Positions 1 to 9,207 of a stretch of DNA of 64,000 nucleotides are shown here, one piece after another; the stretch's first letter is position 1, and each line of letters starts with the position of its first letter. Made by a program: the position numbers and the translations under genes. Source of the DNA: an uncultured Neomegalonema sp. (lineage in GTDB: Bacteria > Pseudomonadota > Alphaproteobacteria > Rhodobacterales > Rhodobacteraceae). The notes under the pieces were generated by a model. The model ran no database searches and was not told the DNA's origin. It saw nothing but the letters and a program-made list of their open reading frames with translations. Location: NCBI GenBank assembly GCA_937911325.1, contig CALDSD010000054.1, positions 19,767 to 83,766 on the forward strand, read 5' to 3'.

Positions 1-1272
1 TTGTTGGGCGCATTGGTGACGGCCGCCCTTGTCTACGGACTGGGGTATTGGGCGAACCAGGCGATGATCTCCGGCGCCGTGATCGCTTCCGGGGAACTTC
101 GGGTTGAGACGCGAAGAAAGGTCGTAAGCCATTTCGACGGCGGCGTCGTGGCGGAGATCGCCGTGCGCGAAGGCGACACGGTCGAAGCCGGCGACTTGCT
201 CCTTCAACTGGACGCGACGGAGTTGGCGGCTGATCTCGAGATACTAGAGGCCGAGCATGATGCGCTGCTGGCGCGTCAAGCGCGACTGACCGCTGAACGT
301 GACGAGCAGCGCGACATCGAGATTGCGCCAGTCCTCGCCGAGCGGCTGAGGTCTCGCCCTCAGCTTGAGAACGCGATTGCGGGGCAGCGTCGGCTTTTTA
401 AAGCCCGCCGCAACACGCATCTTCAGCAGCAAGCGCAGTTCCGCGTCCGAAACGAGCAACTGCAAAATCAGATATCAGGCGGCAGAGCTCAAATCGCGGC
501 GCTCGACGATCAGTTGCAACTGATCAAGGAAGAAATCGCCGACCAGACCAGCTTGCTGGATCGAGGGTTGACCCCAAAGACCCGCGTCACGGCGCTGTTG
601 CGAAACAAGGCCGGGCTTTTGGGCGAGCGGGGCGCGCGCGTGGCCGAAAACGCGCGGCTGCGGGGGCAAATCAGCGAAGCGGAGCTACGGCGTCTCGAAC
701 TCGTGGCGGAGCGCCGGGAAGCCGCAATCGAAGAGCTCCGGACAAACGCGGAACGCCGTCGCGCCCTGATCGAAGAACGCGGAGCGCTCGCAGACCGTCT
801 CGGACGCATGACGATCGTCGCTCCTCAGGACGGAACGGTCTTCAATCTGACCGCGCATACGATCGGCGGCGTGATCTCGCCCGCGCAGGCGATCCTCGAG
901 ATTGTTCCGGGCGCCGAGCGCTTGATCGTGGAGGCGCGCGTTGAGGCGTTGTTTCGCGACCAGGTTCGAGCCGGACAGGAGGCCGTGGTCAAGTTTCCCG
1001 GGTTTAACCAGAACACGACGCCGGAGGTTTCCGCCGAGGTTCTCAAGATCTCGGGCGACGCGCTTGCAGACCCGAATACCGGCATGAGCTTTTTCGTCGC
1101 AGAGCTGGTGATCGCGCAGGATGAACTGGGACGCCTGCGCAAAGCGATTGGCGTCGATCTGTCTCCCGGCATGCCAGCTGAAGCCTATATCGCGACGGAA
1201 GTTCGAAGCGCATCCAGTTGGCTCTTGAAGCCGTTGCGTGACAGCTTCGACCGCGCCTTGCGCGAGGACTGA
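1..1272 (+). CDS. HlyD-family type I secretion periplasmic adaptor, 5' end cut by window
   Basis: This is the membrane-fusion subunit that links an inner-membrane ABC exporter to a TolC-type outer-membrane channel. The visible 423 residues open with a membrane segment (about residues 1-22) and a conserved strand block VVSHFDGGVVAEI with the lipoyl-like half motif VREGDTVEAGDLLLQLD. A long Gln/Glu/Arg-rich coiled coil (about 75-265) follows, then the second lipoyl half (IVAPQDGTVFNL) and a beta-barrel C-terminus. This order is typical of HlyD/PrtE proteins of 430-450 residues. The first codon is TTG at base 1, so the true start probably lies upstream. The partner ABC ATPase would be expected just left of the window. 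The exported substrate is unknown. Confidence 0.88.
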   Translation: MLGALVTAALVYGLGYWANQAMISGAVIASGELRVETRRKVVSHFDGGVVAEIAVREGDTVEAGDLLLQLDATELAADLEILEAEHDALLARQARLTAERDEQRDIEIAPVLAERLRSRPQLENAIAGQRRLFKARRNTHLQQQAQFRVRNEQLQNQISGGRAQIAALDDQLQLIKEEIADQTSLLDRGLTPKTRVTALLRNKAGLLGERGARVAENARLRGQISEAELRRLELVAERREAAIEELRTNAERRRALIEERGALADRLGRMTIVAPQDGTVFNLTAHTIGGVISPAQAILEIVPGAERLIVEARVEALFRDQVRAGQEAVVKFPGFNQNTTPEVSAEVLKISGDALADPNTGMSFFVAELVIAQDELGRLRKAIGVDLSPGMPAEAYIATEVRSASSWLLKPLRDSFDRALRED

Positions 1273-1421
1273 CCCGCGACCGGGCGGCTGCATTATTAAC
1301 TGAGAACCTGACGCGGCAAGCGGCCTGAGTGTTGCTTTCCCGCGATCGGCGAGTAAGAAGCTCAGCAAATCCGTCACATCGCGGGATCGCGCGTCAGCGC
1401 AGACAAAGGGAGTTCCTTTCA

Positions 1422-2423
1422 ATGACCGTAAAAGTCGCCATCAACGGGTTCGGTCGAATTGGCCGCAACGTGCTGCGTTCAATCGTCGAGTCGGGCCGCG
1501 ACGATGTCCAAGTCGTCGCAATCAATGATCTTGGTCCGGTTGAAACCAATGCCCACCTGGTGCGCTACGATTCGGTTCACGGCCGCTTTCCGGGCACCGT
1601 CACCGTGGACGGCGATACGATCGACGTGGGCCGCGGTCCGATCCGCGTTACGGCGATCCGCGATCCCAAGGAGCTGCCTTGGAGCGACGTCGACGTCGCG
1701 ATGGAGTGCACCGGGATCTTCGCAGATCGCGATAAAGCAGCGATGCATCTGGAAAATGGGTCAAAGCGGGTGATTGTTTCGGCGCCGGCCGGCGGCGCGG
1801 ACAAGACGATCGTCTATGGCGTCAACCACGACGCGCTGACGGCTGACGACCTCGTCATCTCCAACGCCTCGTGCACCACGAACTGCCTTGCGCCCGTCGC
1901 TTACGTGCTGAACAAGGCGATCGGGATCGAAAAGGGCTTCATGACGACGATCCATGCGTACACGGGCGATCAGCCGACCCTCGATACGATGCACAAAGAT
2001 CTCTATCGCGCCCGCGCCGCGGCGACATCGATGATCCCGACCTCAACTGGCGCGGCGAAAGCCGTCGGCCTTGTTCTGCCGGAGCTGAATGGGAAGCTGG
2101 ACGGCGTCGCCATCCGGGTGCCCACTCAGAACGTGTCGGTGGTCGACTTCAAGTTCGTCGCCAGCCGCGAGACGTCGATGGAAGAGATCAACGGCGCGAT
2201 CCGTGAAGCCGCCGATGGCGAGCTCAAGGGGATTCTGGGCTACACCGACGACAAGCTGGTGAGCATCGATTTCAACCACGACTCGCACTCATCGGTGTTC
2301 CACATGGACCAGACCAAGGTGATGGACGGCACCTTGTGCCGCGTCATGAGCTGGTACGACAACGAGTGGGGCTTCTCCAACCGCATGAATGACACGGCGG
2401 TCGCCATGGCGAAGCACATCTAA
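1422..2423 (+). CDS. gap: Glyceraldehyde-3-phosphate dehydrogenase, type I
   Basis: Oxidises glyceraldehyde-3-phosphate with phosphate and NAD to 1,3-bisphosphoglycerate in the cytosol. At 333 residues it has the usual length. The N-terminal Rossmann motif [10 protein letters not shown] is at about residues 7-16 and the catalytic loop [12 protein letters not shown] places the active cysteine at about 151. The C-terminal [12 protein letters not shown] block is intact. The ATG at 1422 is preceded by AAAGGGAG (1405-1412), which fixes the start; the frame is open further upstream but without family similarity. pgk, the next glycolytic step, lies about 1 kb downstream with two small genes between, a common gap-pgk arrangement in this class. 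Confidence 0.97.
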   Translation: MTVKVAINGFGRIGRNVLRSIVESGRDDVQVVAINDLGPVETNAHLVRYDSVHGRFPGTVTVDGDTIDVGRGPIRVTAIRDPKELPWSDVDVAMECTGIFADRDKAAMHLENGSKRVIVSAPAGGADKTIVYGVNHDALTADDLVISNASCTTNCLAPVAYVLNKAIGIEKGFMTTIHAYTGDQPTLDTMHKDLYRARAAATSMIPTSTGAAKAVGLVLPELNGKLDGVAIRVPTQNVSVVDFKFVASRETSMEEINGAIREAADGELKGILGYTDDKLVSIDFNHDSHSSVFHMDQTKVMDGTLCRVMSWYDNEWGFSNRMNDTAVAMAKHI

Positions 2424-2442
2424 GCGACGGCTGGAGACTGCG

Positions 2443-3027
2443 GTGATCCCGCTGCACCCTCCGTTTCGCGTCGCCCGCGCGGGCGATGCTCAGGTCCTCG
2501 CCGAGCTGGTGAACTATGCGGGCGAGGGCCTCCCAGAGTATCTGTGGGGCCAGCTCGCCAGTCCCGGAGAAGACGCCTGGGCGATCGGCGTCGAACGCCA
2601 GGTCCAGAAGATCGAAGAGGGGCAGATCGTCGTCGTCGACGAAGGAGCCGGAGCGATCTCAGCTCTCACTGGATACGCGATTGGCGCCGACCCACAGCCG
2701 ATAGATGACGACCCGCCGGACATCGTGCGCCCGTTGATCGAACTTGAGAACCTCGCGCCGAACACCTGGTACGTGAATGTCCTGGCGACGCTGCCAGATC
2801 ATCGCGGCAAGGGCTGGGGTCGAAAGCTGCTTGACGTCGCAGAGAAAATCGCCGCCGCTCAAGACCTGAAAGACATGTCGATAATCGTAGCGGACACCAA
2901 TGAAGACGCTTGGCGGCTTTATACGCGTGTCGGCTATCAGGAGGCCGCTCGACGCCCGATCGTAAAAACCGGTTGGGTCTCTTCAGGCAGAGAATGGGTG
3001 TTGCTGATCAAAGGCTCGTCGGGCTAG
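2443..3027 (+). CDS. GNAT-family N-acetyltransferase
   Basis: A 194-residue acetyltransferase of unknown substrate. The acetyl-CoA binding segment VLATLPDHRGKGWGRKLL (about 108-125) carries the RGKGWGRKLL P-loop, and ARLYTRVGY-like sequence (AWRLYTRVGYQEA) near the C-terminus matches GNAT motif B. A GTG start at 2443 is chosen because GGAG (2433-2436) sits just upstream; starting earlier would overlap gap. It lies 19 nt after gap and is probably co-transcribed with it, but nothing ties its chemistry to glycolysis. Confidence 0.85.
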   Translation: MIPLHPPFRVARAGDAQVLAELVNYAGEGLPEYLWGQLASPGEDAWAIGVERQVQKIEEGQIVVVDEGAGAISALTGYAIGADPQPIDDDPPDIVRPLIELENLAPNTWYVNVLATLPDHRGKGWGRKLLDVAEKIAAAQDLKDMSIIVADTNEDAWRLYTRVGYQEAARRPIVKTGWVSSGREWVLLIKGSSG

Positions 3028-3102
3028 GAGCGCTGTGAAGCAAAACCCTGCGCTTGTGTCGAGCGAGCAAGACGTGGCGCCTCTCGAGAGGAAAGGACGA
3101 AA

Positions 3103-3447
3103 ATGCGACGCTTATCATTCATCACCGCCATCGCGTTCTGCGGTGCGATGACGGCGGCCTGCTCAAGCTCTGACGAAGCAGAAGTCGCACCAGCAGTGCG
3201 TTCGACGGCCAACTGCGTGCAACCGACCGAGCCCGATGTGCCAGACGGTCGAACCGCCAGTTTTGACGACATGAGCGCCGCAGCCCGCAGCGTCGCCGAG
3301 TATCTTTATGACGCGCAACGCTACAAGGATTGCCTCGAAGCCGGAGGCGATTTCAACACGGCCGACTCCGTGCAACGCAAGATCGTCTCGGTCGATCAGA
3401 GCTTCGACCAATCAAAAGCCGCGTTTCAGCTTCGCAACGGCGGCTAG
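3103..3447 (+). CDS. Small predicted lipoprotein of unknown function
   Basis: A 114-residue protein with a short basic N-terminus, a hydrophobic stretch and a lipobox-like TAAC followed by SSS, giving a predicted lipidated cysteine at residue 20. The mature part is small and acidic, with cysteines at about residues 32 and 63 that could form a disulfide. The start is supported by a purine-rich site (GAGAGGAAAGGA) upstream. It sits between the acetyltransferase and pgk. No family is recognised. Confidence 0.72.
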   Translation: MRRLSFITAIAFCGAMTAACSSSDEAEVAPAVRSTANCVQPTEPDVPDGRTASFDDMSAAARSVAEYLYDAQRYKDCLEAGGDFNTADSVQRKIVSVDQSFDQSKAAFQLRNGG

Positions 3448-3489
3448 CGCCGACACTGCGGTTTCGCTGAATAAACGGGAGCCCCCTGG

Positions 3490-4683
3490 ATGGCCTATAA
3501 GACGCTGGATGACATCGACCTCAGCTCAAAAAGGGTGCTGATCCGCGTCGACATCAACGTGCCGGTGGACAACGGCGTGGTGACCGACGCCACGCGGGTC
3601 GAGCGGATCCGTCCGACCGTGCGCGACGTGATGGCGAAAGGCGGCAAACCGATCCTGCTGGCGCATTTTGGTCGCCCGAAGGGTCGGGTTGCGCCTGACA
3701 TGTCGTTGAAGGTGACGCTCGGGACGCTCGCGGAGGTCCTTGGCGCCGACATGCGCTTTTCCGAAAACTGCATTGGCGAAGAGGCCGTCGCCACGTCGAA
3801 CGCCCTGGCGCCAGGCGATGTTCTGCTGCTCGAGAATACGCGCTTTCACCCCGGCGAAGAGACGAACGACCCGACCTTTGCAGCGGAGCTGGCAAAATCA
3901 GGCGACGTCTATGTCAACGACGCGTTTTCCGCAGCACACCGCGCGCATGCTTCGACCGAGGGGCTCGCGCGGCTGCTGCCGGCGGCGGCCGGTCGGAACA
4001 TGCAGGCGGAACTTGAAGCGCTGGAGAAAGCGCTCGCCTCGCCGCAACGTCCTGTGGTCGCCGTGGTGGGCGGGGCGAAGGTCTCCACCAAGCTTGACCT
4101 TCTTGGCAACCTCGTCGCCAAGGTCGATCATCTGGTGATCGGCGGCGGCATGGCGAACACGTTTCTCGCCGCGCAGGGATATGACGTCGGGAAATCGTTG
4201 TGCGAGCATGAGCTTGGCGACACTGCGCGCGAGATCATGGACAAAGCGAAAACTGCGGGCTGCGAAGTCGTTCTTCCCGTCGACGTGGTTGTCGCCGGCG
4301 AGTTTAAGGCCCATGCCGACAACCACGTTGCGGACCTCGAAAGCGTCCCGGCGGATGCGATGATCCTCGATGCGGGTCCGCAGTCGATCGCCGAGATCAC
4401 GGCGCGCTTTGATCGCGCCAAAACCCTCGTTTGGAACGGACCTCTCGGCGCCTTCGAGATCGAGCCGTTCAATGCTGCGACCAACGCCGCCGCCCAGTAC
4501 GCTGCCGAGCGCACGGCTTCGGGTGAGCTTCTGTCCGTGGCTGGCGGCGGCGATACAGTCGCGGCGCTGAACGCCGCGGGCGTCGGCGACAGGTTCACCT
4601 ACGTCTCCACTGCCGGCGGCGCGTTCCTCGAGTGGCTTGAAGGCAAGACCCTCCCCGGGGTCGCCGCATTGGAAGCCGGTTAG
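3490..4683 (+). CDS. pgk: Phosphoglycerate kinase
   Basis: Transfers phosphate from 1,3-bisphosphoglycerate to ADP. The 397-residue length is normal. Visible signatures are the N-terminal [13 protein letters not shown] substrate-binding block, [23 protein letters not shown], the FVNDAF-like [26 protein letters not shown], and the C-terminal nucleotide loop [13 protein letters not shown]. The hinge between the two domains lies at about residue 180. It is downstream of gap and 13 nt upstream of trhO on the same strand. Confidence 0.97.
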   Translation: MAYKTLDDIDLSSKRVLIRVDINVPVDNGVVTDATRVERIRPTVRDVMAKGGKPILLAHFGRPKGRVAPDMSLKVTLGTLAEVLGADMRFSENCIGEEAVATSNALAPGDVLLLENTRFHPGEETNDPTFAAELAKSGDVYVNDAFSAAHRAHASTEGLARLLPAAAGRNMQAELEALEKALASPQRPVVAVVGGAKVSTKLDLLGNLVAKVDHLVIGGGMANTFLAAQGYDVGKSLCEHELGDTAREIMDKAKTAGCEVVLPVDVVVAGEFKAHADNHVADLESVPADAMILDAGPQSIAEITARFDRAKTLVWNGPLGAFEIEPFNAATNAAAQYAAERTASGELLSVAGGGDTVAALNAAGVGDRFTYVSTAGGAFLEWLEGKTLPGVAALEAG

Positions 4684-4696
4684 TCTGGGTGAAGCC

Positions 4697-5611
4697 ATGG
4701 CCCGCCAACTTGTCGCCGCGCTCTATAAGTTCGTTCCCCTGCCCGACTACGTCGCGTTGCGCGAGCGGGTCCGTCGGGAAGCCGAAGCGCACAATCTGAC
4801 GGGCTCGCTGCTGCTCGCAGAGGAAGGCGTCAACGGCACCATCGCTGGTGAACCCGGACAGCTCCGACATTTCCTCGGCTGGTTGCGCACGGACGCGCGG
4901 CTGGCGGACCTTGAATGGAAGGAGAGCTGGGCCTCCCACCCTCCATTTGGCCGTCTGAAGGTCAGACTGAAGCGCGAAATCGTCTCGATGGGCGCGCCGG
5001 ACATCGTCTCGAATGAAAGCGTCGGCGCCTATGTCGAACCGGAAGACTGGAACGACCTGATATCGCAACCTGATGTCGTCGTGGTCGACACCCGCAACGA
5101 CTACGAGGTCGCGATCGGCCAGTTTGAAGGCGCGGTGGACCCGAAGACCGCGACGTTTCGAGATTTTCCCGCGTGGGCGCAAGAGGCGTCGGCTCTCGCC
5201 AACAAGCCGCGCGTCGCGATGTATTGCACCGGAGGCATCCGTTGCGAGAAAGCGACCGCCTATCTCCGCGCGCAGGGGTTTGAAGAGGTTCATCATCTGC
5301 GCGGCGGCATTCTAAAATATCTGGAGACCGTCCCCCCGGAACAGAGCTTGTGGCGCGGCGAGTGTTTTGTGTTCGACGAGCGCGTCGCCGTCGGCCACGG
5401 CTTGCGCGAAGGCCCTTACGAACTGTGTCGCGGATGCCGTCGGCCGATCTCGCCCGAGGACAAACTTCGGAGCGACTATGAGGCAGGCGTGTCCTGCCAT
5501 TGGTGCGCTGACGAGATCACCGATGAGCAACGTGAAGGGCGCCGCGAGCGCCAGCGTCAGATCGCTTTGACGACCGCGCGCCAACGTGCGGTCGAGACGC
5601 CAAGTCGCTAG
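4697..5611 (+). CDS. trhO: tRNA uridine(34) hydroxylase TrhO (YceA), rhodanese-like
   Basis: Family knowledge: TrhO hydroxylates wobble uridine of tRNA using oxygen, as the first step toward 5-(carboxy)methoxyuridine. The 304-residue protein has the N-terminal ferredoxin-like domain (FVPLPDY near the start, LLLAEEGVNGTIAG at about 38-51), then a rhodanese domain with the catalytic loop CTGGIRC (Cys177 to Cys183). Its cysteine-rich C-terminus (CRGCRRPI, then SCHWCAD) is characteristic of the family. The ATG at 4697 matches the family start. It follows pgk by 13 nt. Its stop lies inside the 15-bp repeat array shared with the convergent glycosyltransferase. Confidence 0.92.
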   Translation: MARQLVAALYKFVPLPDYVALRERVRREAEAHNLTGSLLLAEEGVNGTIAGEPGQLRHFLGWLRTDARLADLEWKESWASHPPFGRLKVRLKREIVSMGAPDIVSNESVGAYVEPEDWNDLISQPDVVVVDTRNDYEVAIGQFEGAVDPKTATFRDFPAWAQEASALANKPRVAMYCTGGIRCEKATAYLRAQGFEEVHHLRGGILKYLETVPPEQSLWRGECFVFDERVAVGHGLREGPYELCRGCRRPISPEDKLRSDYEAGVSCHWCADEITDEQREGRRERQRQIALTTARQRAVETPSR

Positions 5612-5661
5612 TCTTTCCGCCGCTAGTCTTTCCGTCGTTAGCCTTTCGGTCAGTAGCCTTT
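5602..5661. repeat. Degenerate 15-bp tandem repeat, four copies, spanning two convergent stop codons
   Basis: Read on the minus strand, four 15-nt units follow each other: AAAGGCTACTGACCG, AAAGGCTAACGACGG, AAAGACTAGCGGCGG and AAAGACTAGCGACTT. In the minus-strand reading frame every unit carries a stop at codon 3 or 4. The plus-strand trhO frame also meets TAG repeatedly. The trhO stop (5609-5611) is in the outermost unit and the glycosyltransferase stop (5650-5652) is in the first. Confidence 0.85.
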
Positions 5662-7146
5662 GAACCCGGCCACCCGCGCGATGAAGTAAGGCTCGGTTCT
5701 GTCGACATGGGTGCGGATTTCGCCGCGAGCGACTTCTTCCACTGTTTCGAACATGCCCGAGTATCGCGCGGCGCGCTCTTGGGAGCCGCGGAGCACCATC
5801 AGGAACTCCCGCCGATCGCCCGTCCGCAAACTCGACGTGAGTTGGTAGTGATTGCCCGCCCCGGCGCTCCGGTTGAAGATCGCAATTTCGGTGGTGCCGA
5901 GACCGCCGACGAACATGCAGTCCGCCAGCAAGCGCCGATCTGTCGAGAGCAGCGGTTCGTCTGATCGCGCCTCAAGCGCCTTTGCGCAAATCTCCGGGCC
6001 CGGCCGCATCTTCTTGAAGGGGTCATAGAGCCTTGGAAGCTCGGCGTGGCGCGCCGAGTATACGCCGGCCACCCCCCAGAAACCCACAAAGGCCACAACG
6101 CCGATGGCGATGCTGGCGATGACCCAGCTTCGCATCCGGCGATCCAGCAACCAGGTCGCAACCACCAACGCGCCGGCGATGTATGCCGGCGCCGCCCAGT
6201 TTGGATGGGCGCGGGCCAACAGCGCCTGAACCGTCATGATCACCGGCAAGGGCAGCGTCAGCCACATCAGCAGACGATACTCCCATTCGTCGCGCCACCG
6301 CCCTCTCCAGAGCATCAGACCCAAGGCGATCAACAGCAGCGGCCCGAAGATCGCCGCCTGTGCGCCAAAGAACTCCAGCGCCTTGTCGGGGTTCAACGCC
6401 GCCCCGCCTCCAAGTTTGGTGTTGTCTCCGACATGCGTGATCGTGGCGAAGTCGTTCAGCGCATTCCAATAGAGGTTCGGGCTCAGAACGACGACCGCCG
6501 CCGCGAACGCCAGCGCCGGACCGCGCCAATCGGTCACCCGCGCGCCCCAACGTCCCTGACGCGAAAACACCGCATACCCAAGGCACCCGCCGACAAATCC
6601 AACCATGGTGTACTTTGCGAGCAGCCCAGCCCCAATGGCGGCGCCGACAGCGCCCCACCACAGCAAACCGCTCTTGCCGTCTTGCGTCGCTTGGAGCGCT
6701 CGCACCAATGCATACAAGGCCGCCGCCCATGCGGCCATCATCGGCGGATCCGTGCTCATGACGCCCGCCGACACCGTCACACCCGGAAGCGTGAGATACA
6801 CCGCGCCCGCCCAGAAACCGGCGCGCGCGTCGAACAGTCGGCGACCAGTCGCAAACAGCAGCCACGCGATCCATCCGTGAATCAGCGGCGGGAAGAACCG
6901 GACGCCGAACTCGGTGTCGCCAAAGATCTCGGTCGAGACCCGGATCAGCCATGCGGCCAAGGGCGGCTTCGAATAGTAGCCCAGATCGAGCTCTTCGCCG
7001 TATGTCCAGTACTGCGCCTCATCAAAATGCAGCGGCATGAGCGTGAGCGAGTTCACCAGGATCCGAACCGCGGCCGCGATCAGGATCAGACTGAGAATAT
7101 GGCTCGTCCATTGCTCGCGGCTGTCATCAAGCATTTGACTGTTCAT
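5650..7146 (-). CDS. ArnT/PMT-like glycosyltransferase family 39 membrane protein
   Basis: A 498-residue multi-pass inner-membrane protein that probably moves a sugar from a polyprenyl-phosphate donor to an envelope acceptor. The first periplasmic loop has the acidic motif HFDEAQYWTYGEELDLGYY followed by SKPPL (about residues 40-63), the hallmark of the PMT/ArnT superfamily, with the Asp-Glu pair as metal/catalytic residues. About ten hydrophobic segments follow, then a soluble C-terminal tail. It is convergent with trhO and divergent from the Tat hydrolase. The acceptor (lipid A, glycan or protein) cannot be read from sequence. Confidence 0.85.
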   Translation of the reverse strand: MNSQMLDDSREQWTSHILSLILIAAAVRILVNSLTLMPLHFDEAQYWTYGEELDLGYYSKPPLAAWLIRVSTEIFGDTEFGVRFFPPLIHGWIAWLLFATGRRLFDARAGFWAGAVYLTLPGVTVSAGVMSTDPPMMAAWAAALYALVRALQATQDGKSGLLWWGAVGAAIGAGLLAKYTMVGFVGGCLGYAVFSRQGRWGARVTDWRGPALAFAAAVVVLSPNLYWNALNDFATITHVGDNTKLGGGAALNPDKALEFFGAQAAIFGPLLLIALGLMLWRGRWRDEWEYRLLMWLTLPLPVIMTVQALLARAHPNWAAPAYIAGALVVATWLLDRRMRSWVIASIAIGVVAFVGFWGVAGVYSARHAELPRLYDPFKKMRPGPEICAKALEARSDEPLLSTDRRLLADCMFVGGLGTTEIAIFNRSAGAGNHYQLTSSLRTGDRREFLMVLRGSQERAARYSGMFETVEEVARGEIRTHVDRTEPYFIARVAGFKGY

Positions 7147-7367
7147 ACATCCCCTCGCTCGCCCGCAGCCAAGCGGGTCGACACCTGGTGCGAACTTTTA
7201 CCTGACGCGGTTCTGGCCGATCCCGGTCCCTCGGGCAAGTTTGCGTGTCTCTCGCCAAGCCAGGCGCGCTTGCGATCGCCGCATGGGCTGATAAACAATC
7301 TACAATATTCAAATATCTGAAGGCGACTGCTGCGCGTCGTCACAAGGACCGAGAACAGGGGGCCAAG

Positions 7368-8354
7368 ATGACCCGATCCACCAAGCTGCTTGACCGACGG
7401 GACGTTCTGAAGATTGGGGCAGGGGCCGGCGTGCTGGGCGCGAGCGCACATTTCGGCATCGCAGCGCGCCCGGCGTTCGCCGCCGATTTTGAACAAGCTC
7501 CCGGCTTTTTCCGCTTCGCCTTGGGCGAGATGACCGTGACGATCGTGTCCGACGGTCATTTGGAGATCCCGGCCAGCGTCGTCGCGAGCAATATCGGCGT
7601 TGACGAGCTACGCTCTTACTTGAGCGCGCGATTTCTCGACACCGACATCAACTACGGTCACACCAACCACGTGTTGATCGAGACCGGTGAAGATCTCGTC
7701 CTCGTCGACGTGGGGTCCGGCGAGCGGTTCCAGCCCACCGCAGGCAAGCTGGTCGAAAACCTCGATCTCGCAGGCTATGCCCCTGAAGACGTCACAAAGG
7801 TCGTCTTGACGCACGCGCACCCTGATCATGTCTGGGGCATGCTCGACGAGTTTGAAGACGACCTCCGCTTTCCCGAGGCGGAGCATATCGTCGGGGCGGC
7901 GGAGTTTGATTGGTGGATGGCTGCGGACCGCGTCGCCTCGTTGCCGGACGATCTGAAGCCCTTCGCTGTCGGCGCGCAAAAGTCTTTCGAACCCATCGCG
8001 GATCGGCTGGTCAAGGCCACAGACGGGCTCGACGTCGCACCAGGCTGTCGCTTGATCGCAACCCCTGGGCACACGCCTGGCCATATGTCGTTGATCGTCG
8101 AAAGCGGCGATCAGACCATGCTCGTCGCCGGAGACGCGATCAACCACGGCTACGTCGCCTTTGAACACCCGGATTGGCGACCCGCTTTCGACTTCGACAA
8201 GGACCTCGCGGTGGCGACGCGAAAGCGCCTTCTTGAGATGTGCGCGTCGGATCGAATGTTGATTTCAGCGTATCATCTGCCGTTCCCTGGCGTGGGTCAC
8301 GCGGCGCGGGCGGGTCAGGCATATCGCTATATGCCTGCTCTGTGGCGCTGGTAG
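7368..8354 (+). CDS. Tat-exported metallo-beta-lactamase-fold hydrolase
   Basis: A 328-residue periplasmic hydrolase. The N-terminus has a twin-arginine signal (LLDRRDVLKIGAGAG at about 7-21, cleavage near AFA-ADF at about 38). The zinc motif THAHPDH gives His149, His151, Asp153 and His154. The later ligands appear in GHTPGHMS and AGDAINH. The ATG at 7368 is chosen because it begins the Tat signal; the frame is open upstream without signal features. The fold covers lactonases, hydrolases of sulfur compounds and others, and the substrate is not evident. A 220-bp divergent promoter region separates it from the glycosyltransferase. Confidence 0.88.
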   Translation: MTRSTKLLDRRDVLKIGAGAGVLGASAHFGIAARPAFAADFEQAPGFFRFALGEMTVTIVSDGHLEIPASVVASNIGVDELRSYLSARFLDTDINYGHTNHVLIETGEDLVLVDVGSGERFQPTAGKLVENLDLAGYAPEDVTKVVLTHAHPDHVWGMLDEFEDDLRFPEAEHIVGAAEFDWWMAADRVASLPDDLKPFAVGAQKSFEPIADRLVKATDGLDVAPGCRLIATPGHTPGHMSLIVESGDQTMLVAGDAINHGYVAFEHPDWRPAFDFDKDLAVATRKRLLEMCASDRMLISAYHLPFPGVGHAARAGQAYRYMPALWRW

Positions 8355-8434
8355 GCCCTCCGCACGACAGACGCCTTGAAGACGAAACACACCGGCAAGA
8401 AATCGGGACTCAGCCGATGTCAAGCTGATCAAAA

Positions 8435-8464
8435 TCGAGACTTTTAGAGATTAACTAATATAAT
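8435..8464 (+). promoter_or_regulatory. Candidate sigma-70 promoter for the 8.5-kb transcript
   Basis: A perfect TATAAT (8459-8464) lies 18 nt after TCGAGA (8435-8440), a partial -35 match. The segment around 8440-8475 is strikingly AT-rich against the genome background. Transcription would start near 8471 and run into the terminator at 8603-8636. Confidence 0.45.
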
Positions 8465-8469
8465 TTCGC

Positions 8470-8636
8470 TGCAATTGTATCGATGCGGGATAAGACCTTG
8501 TGATCGCGCCCGCTCTATCCCATTGTCTTATGAGCGCGGTGGACGCCGCAAGGAACAGACGAACGACACTCAGGTACGAACTCTCCAACTCTCAACTTTC
8601 TTCGCCCCGGCGCACCCGCGTTCGGGGCGTTTTTTT
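8470..8636 (+). ncRNA. Candidate structured small RNA or leader, about 165 nt
   Basis: This non-coding stretch lies between the Tat hydrolase and the YdcH-like gene. It has a promoter-like TATAAT just upstream and a strong intrinsic terminator at its end. Inside, GATAAGAC near 8490 can pair with GTCTTAT near 8526, and GGGATA with TATCCC, so the 5' half can fold. A pyrimidine-rich single-stranded run (CTCTCCAACTCTCAACTTTC, 8581-8600) precedes the terminator, a layout often seen in trans-acting small RNAs with anti-Shine-Dalgarno loops. It matches no RNA family I can name; 6S, SRP and tmRNA hallmarks are absent. It could instead be an attenuated leader for the gene at 8753. Confidence 0.4.
8603..8636 (+). 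terminator. Strong intrinsic terminator
   Basis: A perfect 7-bp stem, CGCCCCG (8603-8609) with CGGGGCG (8623-8629), and a 13-nt loop, is followed directly by seven T residues. It points rightwards and lies about 115 nt before the YdcH-like start. Confidence 0.85.
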
Positions 8637-8752
8637 GTTGAATGCTCGGCTGGTCCGTTCGGCTTGAGCGGGATCAAGTTTCCGTCTTCCAACCTAGGCG
8701 ATGGTGCTCCAGCCGCCAGGTTGGCGGCGTTGTGAAACAAACGGTTCCAAAG

Positions 8753-9001
8753 ATGACTCACACACCACATGAACTCACCGAAGCATTCCCCGAGCACGTT
8801 GACGCGATCCATCGTCTGAAGATGGAGAATGTCCACTTTGCAAAGCTGGCCGACACATATCACGACCTGAACCGCGAGATTCACCGCGCCGAAACCAATA
8901 TCGAGCCGATGGACGACTTTCACGTCGTCGAGCTTCGCAAGAAGAGGTTGTCGCTGCTTGACCAGATCCACGCCATGCTCACGCATGGACCCGCTACCTG
9001 A
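8753..9001 (+). CDS. YdcH-like small protein (DUF465)
   Basis: An 82-residue, highly charged helical protein. The segment EHVDAIHRLKMENVHFAKL followed by ADTYHDLNREIHRAE matches the DUF465/YdcH pattern, with the C-terminal LRKKRLSLLDQI helix. The ATG at 8753 begins the recognisable domain. Function is unknown in the family; it usually behaves as a small cytosolic coiled-coil protein. It sits just downstream of the terminator at 8603-8636, so its mRNA must start after or read through that element. Confidence 0.82.
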   Translation: MTHTPHELTEAFPEHVDAIHRLKMENVHFAKLADTYHDLNREIHRAETNIEPMDDFHVVELRKKRLSLLDQIHAMLTHGPAT

Positions 9002-9207
9002 GCGGATGCGCCGAAACGCGACCGAGCTCGATCGATCGTCAGGTTCCGAAGGGCGATCGGCGTTCAAGATGAACAAAGTCATCAACCAGATCTCTGAACG
9101 GGGCGATCGCTCTTGAGTTGACAAGCCGCCGCGGCTGATGGCCCCTGCTGAAAGCGCGTGAGCCCATAGCGCCGGCTGACGCGCACAAAACCAGACCAGG
9201 AGCCGAG

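Noticed and set aside
6046..7320. Long plus-strand open frame opposite the glycosyltransferase gene
   Set aside because: Its peptide is Arg/Gln/His/Pro-rich without domains, and the opposite strand has a clear membrane glycosyltransferase. It is an antisense shadow caused by high GC.
8475..8735. Open frame across the candidate small RNA and its terminator
   Set aside because: It runs through a strong terminator, lacks a ribosome site and has no coding-like peptide.
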